Assembly: GCA_023392615.1 (NCBI GenBank)
Contig: JAEVYT010000021.1
Location: 194,167 to 258,166 of the forward strand
From: Bacillota bacterium
GTDB lineage: Bacteria; Bacillota; Clostridia; Lachnospirales; Lachnospiraceae
Reading direction: 5' to 3'
DNA: 64,000 nucleotides
A program made the position numbers and the translations under genes. This document shows positions 9,443 through 18,207 of this stretch, one piece after another; within the stretch, counting starts at the first letter, position 1, and every line of letters starts with the position of its first letter. The notes beneath the pieces were generated by a model. That model searched no databases and was not told the DNA's origin. It saw only the letters and a list, made by a program, of their open reading frames with translations.

Positions 9443-9817
9443 ATGTATGTACGAATTGATTTTAATAGTGATGAAGCAATTTATATACAGCTAAGAAATC
9501 AAATAATATACGGTATCGCTACCGCTCAGCTTCAGGAAGGGGAAAATCTACCCTCCGTACGAGATCTTGCTGAGGATATTGGTATCAATATGCACACCGT
9601 TAATAAAGCATATGCAATATTGAAACAAGAGGGATATGTTAAACTGGATCGGAGAAAAGGCGCTGTCATTGCAATTGATATTAATAAGCTAAAAGCAATT
9701 GAAGAGATGAGAGATAATTTGCGGGTGATTTTAGCAAAGGCTATATGTAAAAATATCAGTTGTGAGGAGGCACACGAAATCGTCAACGACATTTTTAGTG
9801 AATTTGAAAGGGGGTAA
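9443..9817 (+). CDS. GntR-family transcriptional regulator, short YtrA type
   Basis: 124 residues. An N-terminal winged helix (IYIQLRNQIIYGIATAQLQ, LPSVRDLAEDIGINMHTVNKAY) is followed by only ~45 residues, as in the YtrA subgroup with no large ligand domain. It heads the mcsA-mcsB-clpC operon, 5 bases before mcsA, in the place of ctsR in Bacillus. With the palindrome over the -10 box it probably represses its own operon. Whether it senses heat, arginine phosphorylation or something else cannot be read from the sequence. Confidence 0.85.
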   Translation: MYVRIDFNSDEAIYIQLRNQIIYGIATAQLQEGENLPSVRDLAEDIGINMHTVNKAYAILKQEGYVKLDRRKGAVIAIDINKLKAIEEMRDNLRVILAKAICKNISCEEAHEIVNDIFSEFERG

Positions 9818-9822
9818 CAATT

Positions 9823-10371
9823 ATGTTATGTGATAGATGTCATAAGAAGGATGCGAAGATACTTTATACTGAGATAATCAAAGGAGTAAAAAAAGAGCAG
9901 CATCTTTGTGAGGAATGTGCAACAGATTATACATCCTTTCAAGTAGAAAAACAGTTAGTAAATAATGAATTGACGTTGAGTGATCTTCTATCTACATTAC
10001 TTGATAATTATGCGGCTGTTGATAAAAAGCAACCGGGCATAGTTAATCCAGTCATTAGCTGTGAAACTTGTGGTACCACCTATGAAGAATTTATACAAAC
10101 AGGACGATTTGGCTGCGCGAACTGTTATAAGAGTTTTAGTGCACAGTTAAATAAGACATTAAAGGGAATTCAAGGAGCTGAAATCCATACCGGTAAACGC
10201 CCGAAGGGATTTGAAACAGCGGGACCTGAACGAGTAACAAAAGATTTTACGGAAATTGACAAGCTCTCATTAAGACTTCAGGAAGCAATTGAGAAGGAGG
10301 AATTCGAGGAAGCAGCAAGACTCCGTGATTTAATTAAGCAGATGAAAAAGGAGGAGATTAGTAATGCTTAA
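9823..10371 (+). CDS. mcsA: McsA-like activator of protein arginine kinase
   Basis: 182 residues with several zinc-binding cysteine pairs: CDRCHKKDAK and CEECATDY at the N terminus, CETCGTTYEEF and CANCYKSF in the middle, then a C-terminal UVR motif (LRLQEAIEKEEFEEAARLRD). This is the McsA layout. In Bacillus it activates the McsB kinase and takes part in Clp-dependent quality control. It overlaps mcsB by 8 bases. Confidence 0.92.
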   Translation: MLCDRCHKKDAKILYTEIIKGVKKEQHLCEECATDYTSFQVEKQLVNNELTLSDLLSTLLDNYAAVDKKQPGIVNPVISCETCGTTYEEFIQTGRFGCANCYKSFSAQLNKTLKGIQGAEIHTGKRPKGFETAGPERVTKDFTEIDKLSLRLQEAIEKEEFEEAARLRDLIKQMKKEEISNA

Positions 10372-11398
10372 ATGGTACGAACAGATTGTTCCTGACAGTG
10401 ATGTAGTTATCTCCAGTCGTGTTCGCCTTGCTAGGAACTTAACCCACTATCCTTTTTCCCAAAAGATTACAGAAGAACAATCAATCTCCTTAGTTAATGA
10501 AGTTAAGGGAATCACACCTACACTGATAGAGATGGATAATCGGCAGTTTTTTACCTGCAATATTAGTACATTAAGTGATATTGATAAACTTGCCATGGTA
10601 GAGCGTCACATAGTTAGCCCGCTACTTGCTGAGAAGGAACAAACCACCGGAGTCATATTGTCCGAGGATGAAACCATCAGTATAATGATAAATGAAGAAG
10701 ATCATATCAGGATACAAGCAATATCTGGTGGCTTCAACTTAGAAAATGCGTATCAGGAAGCAGATTTTATTGATGATGTGGCTTATGAAAAACTACAATT
10801 TGCTTACGATGAAAAGTATGGGTATTTAACTGCATGTCCTACGAATGTAGGAACTGGGATGAGAGCATCCTGTATGGTTTTTCTACCGGCACTAAGCTCT
10901 GCAAGGTTAATGCAAAAGTTGATAGAAGAGGTTGGAAAATACGGAGTCACCATCCGTGGTATTTATGGTGAAGGAACGAAAAGCTTAGGTAATATCTATC
11001 AGATATCCAATCAAAAGACACTAGGAACCTCAGAGAGCGAGATTATAGAAAATCTTAAGCGAATTGTATCTCAGGTAGTGAAACAGGAGAGAAGACGAAG
11101 AGAATATATGCTATCGGTCAATGCAAATGAAATAGAAGATCAAGTATATCGATCTTATGGAGTATTAAAATATGCGAGACAAATCTCATCCGATGATGCA
11201 ATGACTTTGTTATCCCAAATTAAATTAGGAGCAGATTGCGGTCTGATCAATTTCAACAAAGAGTTTAACATTCATAAACTTATGATGGGTGTTCAGCCCG
11301 GTTGCTTACAATGGACACTTGGGAAGAATGTGGGGAGTGTTTCAAGAGATCAATCCCGAGCCGACTACATTAGAAAAGAGCTTCCCGACATAGTGTGA
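10364..11398 (+). CDS. mcsB: Protein arginine kinase
   Basis: 344 residues. It has the phosphagen-kinase ATP-binding features SSRVRLARNL at the N terminus, CPTNVGTGMRASCMVFLPAL in the middle, and the RGIYGEGTKSLGNIYQISNQ segment. McsB phosphorylates arginine on proteins and so marks them for ClpCP. It follows mcsA and precedes clpC after a 218-base gap with a hairpin. Confidence 0.95.
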   Translation: MLKWYEQIVPDSDVVISSRVRLARNLTHYPFSQKITEEQSISLVNEVKGITPTLIEMDNRQFFTCNISTLSDIDKLAMVERHIVSPLLAEKEQTTGVILSEDETISIMINEEDHIRIQAISGGFNLENAYQEADFIDDVAYEKLQFAYDEKYGYLTACPTNVGTGMRASCMVFLPALSSARLMQKLIEEVGKYGVTIRGIYGEGTKSLGNIYQISNQKTLGTSESEIIENLKRIVSQVVKQERRRREYMLSVNANEIEDQVYRSYGVLKYARQISSDDAMTLLSQIKLGADCGLINFNKEFNIHKLMMGVQPGCLQWTLGKNVGSVSRDQSRADYIRKELPDIV

Positions 11399-11425
11399 AA
11401 ATATAAAACGATTTTCACACCACCA

Positions 11426-11457
11426 AGTTTGTGCCTGCGAAATCCTCGGCACAAACT
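11426..11457 (+). other. Perfect hairpin between mcsB and clpC
   Basis: AGTTTGTGCC (11426-11435) and GGCACAAACT (11448-11457) form a 10-bp stem with a 12-base loop. No T-run follows, so full termination is unlikely. It may be an mRNA processing or stabilising site that sets clpC levels apart from mcsAB. Confidence 0.5.
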
Positions 11458-11616
11458 AACACAAAGGATAGATTTAATATAAAAGGTTTTCACATTGTTT
11501 TTCAAAAATTGGATGATTACTGATAAATCGATTAGGACTTTTTATATACTAATCAAATATATCAATATAAAATAACTAGTATTAAGTATACTTTCGTAAG
11601 AATGGAGGATACAAGC

Positions 11617-14064
11617 ATGTACGATAAATTTACTGAAAACGCAAAAACAGCTATCAATTTGGCAAAAGAAATTGCATTTCGTATGTCACATAATTACATT
11701 GGAACGGAGCATTTGCTAATCGGTTTGATGGAAGTAGAAGGTGTCGCATCAAAAATCCTGGAGGAAAATGGAGTTACGGTTGAGAAAGTATTGGAGCTAG
11801 TCAATCAATTGATCGCACCAAATAATAGCGTAGAGATGATGGATGCAGGTAACTTCACACCAAGATCAAAACGTATCCTTGATCAAAGCTATAAGGAATC
11901 AGCAAAACTCAAGGCACAATCAGTTGGAACAGAACATATTCTGATCGCATTGATTAAAGAAGTGGATTGTATTGCAGTAAGATTACTTAATACACTTGGG
12001 GTCAATGTTCAAAAAGTTTATATCGATATTCTGACGGCATCCGGTGTTGATGTCAACTCAGCAAAGAATGATTATGCAGCAGGTAAAACAACCAAAGCAA
12101 AAGGTAAGTCAGCAACACCGACGCTTGATCAATACAGCCGTGATCTTACGGAATACGCAAGAGAAGGGAAATTGGATCCGGTTATTGGGCGTGAAAATGA
12201 AATTCAAAGAGTTGTACAAATCCTGAGTCGTAGAACAAAAAATAATCCTTGTCTTGTAGGTGAACCAGGGGTAGGTAAAACAGCCGTTGCTGAAGGCTTA
12301 GCTTTAAAGATCGTAGAAGGTAATATTCCTGAAACTATCAGAGAAAAGAGAGTAGTTACCTTGGATTTATCCGGTATGGTAGCCGGTTCAAAATACAGAG
12401 GTGAATTTGAGGAGAGAATTAAAAAAGTAATTGCGGAAGTAATCGCAGATGGAAACGTATTATTATTTATCGACGAGATTCATACAATTATAGGTGCAGG
12501 CGGAGCAGAAGGTGCAATAGATGCTTCTAATATTTTAAAACCATCCTTGGCTCGAGGTGAACTACAGATCATCGGTGCTACCACTAGAGAAGAATATCGT
12601 AAATACATTGAAAAGGATGCGGCACTCGAAAGACGTTTTCAGCCGGTTGTTGTGGATGAACCCTCAGAGGAAGAAGCTGTAAAAATTTTATATGGATTAC
12701 GTGATAAATATGAAGCTCATCATCAAGTTCGAATTACCGACAGCGCATTAGAGGCAGCAGTAAAGCTATCGAGTCGCTACATTAATGATCGATATTTGCC
12801 GGATAAGGCAATCGACTTAATGGATGAAGCAGCGTCAAAGGTTCGACTAAGCACCTATACCTCTTCTCCTGAAATCAAAAATCTCGAACAGGAAATCAAA
12901 AAACTTGAGGATGAAAAGGAAAAAGCAATCAAATCCGAAGCATACGAGAGAGCCGGTGAGATAAAGAAACAGCAGGAGGCGATGCAGGAAGAGCTTGAGA
13001 AGCAAAGACTGATTGATGAGAAAGAGAAATTAGAAAAACAGTTAGTAGTAAATGAAAATGAGATTGCAGAAATTGTAGCAAACTGGACTAAAATTCCTGT
13101 GAAAAAGCTTGCGGAAGAAGAAACTGAACGTTTACAGAATCTTGAATCCATACTTCACAAACGAGTAGTCGGACAAGAGGAAGCAGTTGGCGCAGTTGCT
13201 AAGGCAATCCGTCGTGGTAGAGTTGGATTAAAAGATCCAAATCGCCCGATCGGCTCATTCCTATTTCTTGGCCCTACCGGCGTAGGTAAAACTGAATTAT
13301 CCAAGGCACTTGCCGAGGCTATGTTTGGTAGCGAGAACTCAATTATTCGTGTTGATATGTCCGAATATATGGAGAAGCACAGCGTAAGCAAATTAATTGG
13401 TTCCCCTCCGGGATATGTAGGTTATGATGAGGGTGGACAATTAAGTGAAAAAGTAAGACAGAATCCATATTCGGTTATTCTGTTTGATGAAATTGAGAAA
13501 GCTCACCCTGATGTATTCAATATCTTATTACAAGTATTAGATGATGGACACATAACAGATGCTCAGGGTAGAAAAGTCAGCTTTAAAAATACCATTATTA
13601 TTATGACTTCCAATGCAGGTGCACAGAATATCATTGCACCAAAACGTCTTGGTTTTGCTTCTGTTATTGATGAGAAGGAAGATTATAAGAGAATGAAGGA
13701 AGGGGTAATGGACGAAGTAAAGAAAATCTTTAAACCTGAGTTTATTAACCGTATTGATGAAATTATCGTATTCCATTCTTTGGGAAAGGATAATATTAGA
13801 AGTATAGTAGCGATTATGATTAATACTATCTCAAAGAGAAGTAAATCACAGATGAATATAGCATTAGAAACCAGTGAAGAGGTTGTGGGCTATCTTGCAG
13901 ACTCCGGTTTTGATGCAAAGTACGGAGCAAGACCGCTAAGACGTGCAATACAAACGAATATTGAAGATAAATTGGCTGAAGCTATTCTAGCTGGAACGAT
14001 AAAAGAGGGAGACACCGTGCGCTTCGAGTACCTTGACAATGAAATGGTTGTACAGGTGAAATAA
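11617..14064 (+). CDS. clpC: ATP-dependent Clp protease ATPase subunit ClpC
   Basis: 815 residues. It has an N-terminal double Clp-N domain (KFTENAKTAINLAKEIA..., repeat to ~145), a first AAA+ module with Walker A GEPGVGKTAVAEG and Walker B VLLFIDEIH, a middle UVR/coiled-coil segment (~415-480), and a second AAA+ module with GPTGVGKTELSKAL, MSEYMEKHSVSKLIGSPPGYVGY and a ClpP-contacting region. ClpC unfolds substrates for ClpP. An ATG 15 bases upstream overlaps the GGAGG site itself, so I take the start at 11617. Confidence 0.96.
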   Translation: MYDKFTENAKTAINLAKEIAFRMSHNYIGTEHLLIGLMEVEGVASKILEENGVTVEKVLELVNQLIAPNNSVEMMDAGNFTPRSKRILDQSYKESAKLKAQSVGTEHILIALIKEVDCIAVRLLNTLGVNVQKVYIDILTASGVDVNSAKNDYAAGKTTKAKGKSATPTLDQYSRDLTEYAREGKLDPVIGRENEIQRVVQILSRRTKNNPCLVGEPGVGKTAVAEGLALKIVEGNIPETIREKRVVTLDLSGMVAGSKYRGEFEERIKKVIAEVIADGNVLLFIDEIHTIIGAGGAEGAIDASNILKPSLARGELQIIGATTREEYRKYIEKDAALERRFQPVVVDEPSEEEAVKILYGLRDKYEAHHQVRITDSALEAAVKLSSRYINDRYLPDKAIDLMDEAASKVRLSTYTSSPEIKNLEQEIKKLEDEKEKAIKSEAYERAGEIKKQQEAMQEELEKQRLIDEKEKLEKQLVVNENEIAEIVANWTKIPVKKLAEEETERLQNLESILHKRVVGQEEAVGAVAKAIRRGRVGLKDPNRPIGSFLFLGPTGVGKTELSKALAEAMFGSENSIIRVDMSEYMEKHSVSKLIGSPPGYVGYDEGGQLSEKVRQNPYSVILFDEIEKAHPDVFNILLQVLDDGHITDAQGRKVSFKNTIIIMTSNAGAQNIIAPKRLGFASVIDEKEDYKRMKEGVMDEVKKIFKPEFINRIDEIIVFHSLGKDNIRSIVAIMINTISKRSKSQMNIALETSEEVVGYLADSGFDAKYGARPLRRAIQTNIEDKLAEAILAGTIKEGDTVRFEYLDNEMVVQVK

Positions 14065-14250
14065 TAAACTATTACTTCAGATGTTCTAGTTAAGATAAAT
14101 ATATATCCGCCGTCTTTCATTGAACTATATTATAATATTTAATTATTTCAGTAGAAATCGCTCGATATATCAGATATAATGTAAATGAGTATCCGATTTA
14201 GAATTTAGTGTCACGTTTTGATAAATTAATACAATTAGGAGGGTCATATA

Positions 14251-14664
14251 ATGGCAGTTGTAGAAGAGTTAATACGCAAAGAAAGCGATGGGACTATCAG
14301 CTTTGGTAATTATACATTGAATGTAAAATCAAAGGCATCAGATTTTGAGCATCAGGGTGATTTATATAAGGTAAAAACATTTAATCAGATAACAAAGCTG
14401 GAGAGAAACGGTATGTTTGTCTATGAATCAGTACCTGGAACTGCTGCGTTTAATTTCGATGCTAAGGGCAACAGCCTGAGCTTTGATGTGGAGGGGAACG
14501 ATACGGCACAGATAACTTTGGAATTAGAAGCGGAGTCATTTTACGAAGTATTTAAAAACAGCGAGAGCCTTGGTACAATGAAGACAAATTTAGGTGGTAA
14601 GTTAGTATTCAGCCTTGATTTAGAAAATGATAAGAAGGATTCTATAAAGGTGGTTAAGCAGTAA
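14251..14664 (+). CDS. Conserved protein of unknown function between clpC and radA
   Basis: 137 residues, no signal peptide and no membrane segment; mostly predicted beta structure. Similar genes between clpC and radA in clostridia are sometimes named endosialidase, but I see no catalytic motif that supports that name. It ends one base before radA, so the two are probably co-transcribed. Ribosome site AGGAGGG. Confidence 0.7.
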   Translation: MAVVEELIRKESDGTISFGNYTLNVKSKASDFEHQGDLYKVKTFNQITKLERNGMFVYESVPGTAAFNFDAKGNSLSFDVEGNDTAQITLELEAESFYEVFKNSESLGTMKTNLGGKLVFSLDLENDKKDSIKVVKQ

Positions 14665-14665
14665 T

Positions 14666-16021
14666 ATGGCAAAAAGTAAGACTGTGTTTTTCTGTAAAGA
14701 ATGTGGCTTTGAATCAGCAAAATGGTTGGGTCAGTGTCCGGGCTGTAAGGAATGGGATACCTTTACAGAAGAACCGGTTGTGAAAAAGAGTAAAAAACCT
14801 TCGAGTTCGTTAATTCAAAAAGAGCCAGAATTATTATCAAATATTAAGGCTGAATCGGAACAACGAATTCAATCAGGGATTGATGAGCTGGATCGAGTAC
14901 TTGGAGGCGGTATTGTCCGTGGAAGTCTAGTGCTGGTTGGTGGTGATCCAGGGATTGGAAAATCAACTCTATTACTGCAGATGTGTAGGGAGATTTCAGC
15001 AAAATCAAAAAAAGTACTCTATATATCAGGAGAGGAATCTTTAAGCCAGATAAAAATGAGAGCAGAAAGGCTCGGCGTATTCCACGGCGAGCTTTTACTC
15101 CTCTGTGAAACGAATCTGGATTATATTGAGGAATCAATACAAAAATATAAACCAGAGATTGTAATCGTAGACTCCATTCAGACGATGTCAAAGGATGATG
15201 TGAATTCTGCACCCGGAAGTGTTAGTCAGGTAAGAGAAGCAACCGGCGCACTGATGCAGATAGCGAAGGGAATGGGGGTTACTGTATTTATCATTGGACA
15301 TGTTACCAAAGAAGGTGTGGTAGCTGGTCCTAGAGTATTAGAACATATGGTGGATACTGTATTGTACTTTGAAGGTGATAATTATGCAGCATATCGTGTA
15401 CTACGTGCAGTTAAGAATCGATTTGGTTCGACGAATGAAATAGGTGTATTCGAGATGCAGGGAACCGGTTTGGTAGAGGTGAAAAATCCTTCTGAGTTTA
15501 TGTTAAAAGGACGACCGGAGGGTGAACCGGGTTCAGTGGTTGCTGCTTCAATCGAAGGAACAAGACCAATCCTTGTGGAGCTACAGGCTTTAGTATGCAG
15601 AACTAATTTTAATATGCCAAGAAGAACGGCAGCTGGTACCGATTATAATCGTGTAAACCTGCTTATGGCTGTGCTTGAGAAGAGAGCAGGGATTCAGTTG
15701 TCAGATTGTGACGCTTATGTTAATGTGGCGGGAGGCATGCGAATTACAGAACCAGCACTTGACTTAGCGGTGGTAACTGCAATATTATCCAGTTATAAAA
15801 ATGTGGCTTTAGATAACAAAACCGTTCTATTTGGTGAGGTAGGACTGACCGGGGAAATTAGAGCTGTAAATATGGCAGAACAGAGGGTTCTTGAAGCAGA
15901 GAAGATGGGTTTTGAGATATGCATTCTTCCTCAAGCAAATCGAGAACAAATAAAAACAAAGGGAATAAAGTTAATAGGCGTAAGAAATATACAAGAAGTG
16001 ATGGGCATGCTAAAAAGATAG
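14666..16021 (+). CDS. radA: DNA repair protein RadA (Sms)
   Basis: 451 residues. It has the N-terminal C4 zinc finger (CKECGFESAKWLGQCPGC), a RecA-like ATPase with Walker A GGDPGIGKSTLL and the RadA-specific KNRFG motif, and a C-terminal Lon-like domain (GGMRITEPALDLAVV). RadA processes branched recombination intermediates as a DnaB-like helicase. Full length. Confidence 0.96.
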   Translation: MAKSKTVFFCKECGFESAKWLGQCPGCKEWDTFTEEPVVKKSKKPSSSLIQKEPELLSNIKAESEQRIQSGIDELDRVLGGGIVRGSLVLVGGDPGIGKSTLLLQMCREISAKSKKVLYISGEESLSQIKMRAERLGVFHGELLLLCETNLDYIEESIQKYKPEIVIVDSIQTMSKDDVNSAPGSVSQVREATGALMQIAKGMGVTVFIIGHVTKEGVVAGPRVLEHMVDTVLYFEGDNYAAYRVLRAVKNRFGSTNEIGVFEMQGTGLVEVKNPSEFMLKGRPEGEPGSVVAASIEGTRPILVELQALVCRTNFNMPRRTAAGTDYNRVNLLMAVLEKRAGIQLSDCDAYVNVAGGMRITEPALDLAVVTAILSSYKNVALDNKTVLFGEVGLTGEIRAVNMAEQRVLEAEKMGFEICILPQANREQIKTKGIKLIGVRNIQEVMGMLKR

Positions 16022-16057
16022 TATTATAAACATGGATGGATTTGGGGGATACCAATT

Positions 16058-16519
16058 ATGAATTCGATCGAAGATGATTTAATACTTCTTTCGTCTATCC
16101 GGGAGTCGATGGCGGATGTCACGGATAAACTAAAGAAATGGGATGCAACGCAAACAACTATTGAACAAGGTGCTTATGAATCCATGAACGCTTCGGATAC
16201 AGTACTTAATCTCTCTAAAGTCGGAAGCTTTCTGGTAGATAAGTTAAGAGAATGCTGCAACGAATTAGTGACCAATCCGGGTGAAGAATCTACTAAAATG
16301 ATAAAGAACTCATTGGAAGAGCTTGCGACTACATTTACCCACATCACATTGGCCTCATCAATCATCAACGATAAAGCACATACAATTGAGAAAAATGTGG
16401 CAGACCTAAAGGAAATTGAAGAAGGGGCAACAACATCAGTACATAAAATGTCGGAAACATTAGATGAAGTGATAGCAAGTGCAGAACTTCAAATGGTACT
16501 GAAGGATCACATATTTTAA
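16058..16519 (+). CDS. Helical protein of unknown function
   Basis: 153 residues, almost all helical with heptad-like spacing (e.g. TIEKNVADLKEIEEGATTSVH) resembling the signalling coil of methyl-accepting proteins, but without a membrane helix or HAMP domain. Its ATG has an upstream GGGGGAT-like site. Not recognised. Confidence 0.55.
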   Translation: MNSIEDDLILLSSIRESMADVTDKLKKWDATQTTIEQGAYESMNASDTVLNLSKVGSFLVDKLRECCNELVTNPGEESTKMIKNSLEELATTFTHITLASSIINDKAHTIEKNVADLKEIEEGATTSVHKMSETLDEVIASAELQMVLKDHIF

Positions 16520-16571
16520 ATAACTTTTTATATTAGATTATTAAAAAATGTTGTTATAGCTCGAAATATTC

Positions 16572-16600
16572 TTGACAATTTACACAATTCATTGTAATAT
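16572..16600 (+). promoter_or_regulatory. Promoter of the tRNA-Trp gene
   Basis: TTGACA (16572-16577), 17 bases, TAATAT (16595-16600), starting about 25 bases before the tRNA. Confidence 0.8.
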
Positions 16601-16630
16601 AGAAAAGTGCTCAGCACAAACTGCATAAAT

Positions 16631-16703
16631 AGGGGTATAGTTCAGCTGGTAGAATAACGGTCTCCAAAACCGCAGGTCGTGGGTTCAAATCCTACTGCCC
16701 CTG
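16631..16703 (+). tRNA. tRNA-Trp (anticodon CCA)
   Basis: The 73-base cloverleaf has acceptor stem AGGGGTA/TGCCCCT with discriminator G, D stem GTTC/GAAT, anticodon loop CTCCAAA with anticodon CCA, and T arm GTGGG-TTCAAAT-CCTAC. The anticodon stem has one A-C mismatch at its base. CCA is not encoded. The 3' half is the integration site of the prophage, and the tRNA stays intact on the left side. Confidence 0.95.
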
Positions 16704-16706
16704 TAA
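16668..16706 (+). repeat. attL core, 39-bp direct repeat
   Basis: Identical over 39 bases to 56761-56799. It spans the 3' side of the anticodon stem through the tRNA 3' end and three bases beyond. The flanking bases differ on both sides. Confidence 0.95.
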
Positions 16707-16709
16707 AAT

Positions 16710-16755
16710 AGCTAGTAAAATCAAGGGTTTCCTCGATTGGCTAGCTTTTGTTTTA
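16710..16755 (+). terminator. Phage-supplied terminator behind tRNA-Trp
   Basis: GCTAG (16711-16715) pairs with CTAGC (16741-16745), and AATCAAGG (16719-16726) pairs with CCTCGATT (16731-16738) with one mismatch. A T-rich tail follows. Integration separated the tRNA from its own terminator, now at 56796-56843, and this hairpin replaces it. It can also end the leftward integrase transcript. Confidence 0.7.
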
Positions 16756-16760
16756 CCCTT

Positions 16761-16780
16761 TTATCCCTAATTTATCCCTT
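16761..16780. promoter_or_regulatory. Candidate left integrase arm-type sites
   Basis: Tandem TATCCCTAATTTATCCCTT, with a further inverted copy (AAGGGATA, 16793-16800). Nearly the same tandem lies near the right end at 56581-56599. Paired sites at both ends, close to the cores, are what tyrosine recombinase arm sites look like. The role is inferred. Confidence 0.55.
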
Positions 16781-16802
16781 ATGAGATGCGTTCAAGGGAT
16801 AA

Positions 16803-18032
16803 TCACCTGATAGCATTTTCAAAAATATCCACGGTTTGCTTCCTCATCTTAGGTGTAACATGAGCATATGTATTCATTGTTATTCTGATATCAGTATGGC
16901 CAAGTCTTTCTTGCACATCTTTCATATTTGCACCGTTCTCAATAAGTAATGTGGCATGAGTATGTCGCAACATATGGAAGTAGAATGGAATTCCCGTTTT
17001 CTTTTTAATCATTTTAGATCCATACTTAGCAGTTTGGTTTGTAAATAGACTGCCATCTTGTTTAGAGCATACAAGATCAATAGGTATAGATTTACCAGAA
17101 GTATCTTCAGTTAATTGGATATGCATCATCCCGTCGACCTCAATCTGGTTATAATAATTATTTATATAGTTCTCACCGAAGAATATTCTGTTCTTTTGTT
17201 GTACTTTTTTCGATTGCCTTAGAATAGTAGCTAAAGTGCTGCCAAAGTCTATAGTTCTTGATATACCACCTTTTGGCTTACCCAGTTCCCACTGCTTTAA
17301 CTCTGAATTATAGAACATGGATTTATTAACAGTAATACTTCTATCTTTTAAGTTGATATTGTTCCAGGACAAGGCGCATATCTCGCCAATTCTCATTCCA
17401 GTATGGTATGCGATCATTATAGGAAGGTAATAGATAGAATCTTTTGTAGTTGCCAGGATGCTTTTCATGGAATCAGAATCTAGAGTATCCATCTTTCCCT
17501 CTTCATCAATGTCTAGAAAGGTATCCAAATTCTTATTAACATTCTTTTTCCTTACATACAGCATTGGTGAGTTTTCAATATAATGCTTGGGATAGACAGC
17601 ATATTTAAACATACCATTTAGTACTACTAGATGCGATTTAATCGTGCTTTTTGCATATTTCTTTGATTTCTCATCAATATAAGCTTGCAGATCATCGGTA
17701 ATAATATCTTTAAGTTTTCGCTTGCCTAAGTATGGTTTAATATGATTTTCTATTACATTTTTGTAATCACTTCTCGTTCCGTGTCTCAGAGTTTCCTTAC
17801 AACACTCAGTAAACCATAGATCAGCCATTTCACCAACTGTTATAATAGATGCTTTGAAGACTTTACCGGTTCGATTAGCTTCTGCTATAGCCTGAATCAT
17901 CATATTTTCAGTTTCATCTTTATCAGGCGTACCGGCACGCTCAATTTGTTTACCATTTACTGTTATACGGTAGTTCCATATACCGTTACGAAATCGTAGA
18001 GCTCCTTTCTTAGTTGTTGTTTGTTTCGCCAT
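16803..18032 (-). CDS. int: Prophage integrase, tyrosine recombinase
   Basis: 409 residues: N-terminal arm-binding domain (~1-60), SAM-like core-binding domain (~65-160) and catalytic domain with the first Arg in YHTGMRIGEICALSW (~215), the H-x-x-R box in HMLRHTHATLL (~355) and the nucleophile Tyr in TMNTYAHV (~393). Members use tRNA 3' ends as attachment sites, which fits its place next to the tRNA-Trp. Ribosome site AAGGAGG. It reads towards attL. Confidence 0.95.
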   Translation of the reverse strand: MAKQTTTKKGALRFRNGIWNYRITVNGKQIERAGTPDKDETENMMIQAIAEANRTGKVFKASIITVGEMADLWFTECCKETLRHGTRSDYKNVIENHIKPYLGKRKLKDIITDDLQAYIDEKSKKYAKSTIKSHLVVLNGMFKYAVYPKHYIENSPMLYVRKKNVNKNLDTFLDIDEEGKMDTLDSDSMKSILATTKDSIYYLPIMIAYHTGMRIGEICALSWNNINLKDRSITVNKSMFYNSELKQWELGKPKGGISRTIDFGSTLATILRQSKKVQQKNRIFFGENYINNYYNQIEVDGMMHIQLTEDTSGKSIPIDLVCSKQDGSLFTNQTAKYGSKMIKKKTGIPFYFHMLRHTHATLLIENGANMKDVQERLGHTDIRITMNTYAHVTPKMRKQTVDIFENAIR

Positions 18033-18077
18033 AATAATTCCTCCTTAAAAATGGGTATAAAAAATACACCCAACATG

Positions 18078-18106
18078 TTGTTGATTTATGTTTAAGGTGC
18101 TATAAT
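18078..18106 (+). promoter_or_regulatory. Promoter of a small rightward RNA
   Basis: TTGTTG (18078-18083), 17 bases, TATAAT (18101-18106). It lies between two leftward genes and points right, straight into the terminator ending at 18187. Confidence 0.55.
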
Positions 18107-18112
18107 ATGCTT

Positions 18113-18187
18113 GTCTAGGGCAGTATTATAATCACCGATTATTCTATTGCATGAACCGCTTCTGTTTGCTGCAGGGGCGGTTTTTTA
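18113..18187 (+). ncRNA. Candidate small phage RNA upstream of integrase
   Basis: A predicted transcript of ~75 bases from the promoter at 18078 to a strong terminator: AACCGCTTCTG (18154-18164) pairs with CAGGGGCGGTT (18172-18182), then a T-run. No reading frame of note is inside. It is antisense to the leader of the leftward integrase transcript if that begins further upstream, so it could limit integrase expression. A terminator of the same design ends the RNA at 33310-33405. Confidence 0.5.
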
Positions 18188-18207
18188 TTAATATTAATCT
18201 TCAAATA

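Noticed and set aside
13537..13776. Leftward open frames inside clpC and other long genes
   Set aside because: They are mirror frames of well-supported coding genes, without ribosome sites.
14251..14664. Naming the orphan between clpC and radA as endosialidase
   Set aside because: No sialidase motif (no Asp boxes, no catalytic Arg/Tyr pattern); the name is only carried along in annotations.
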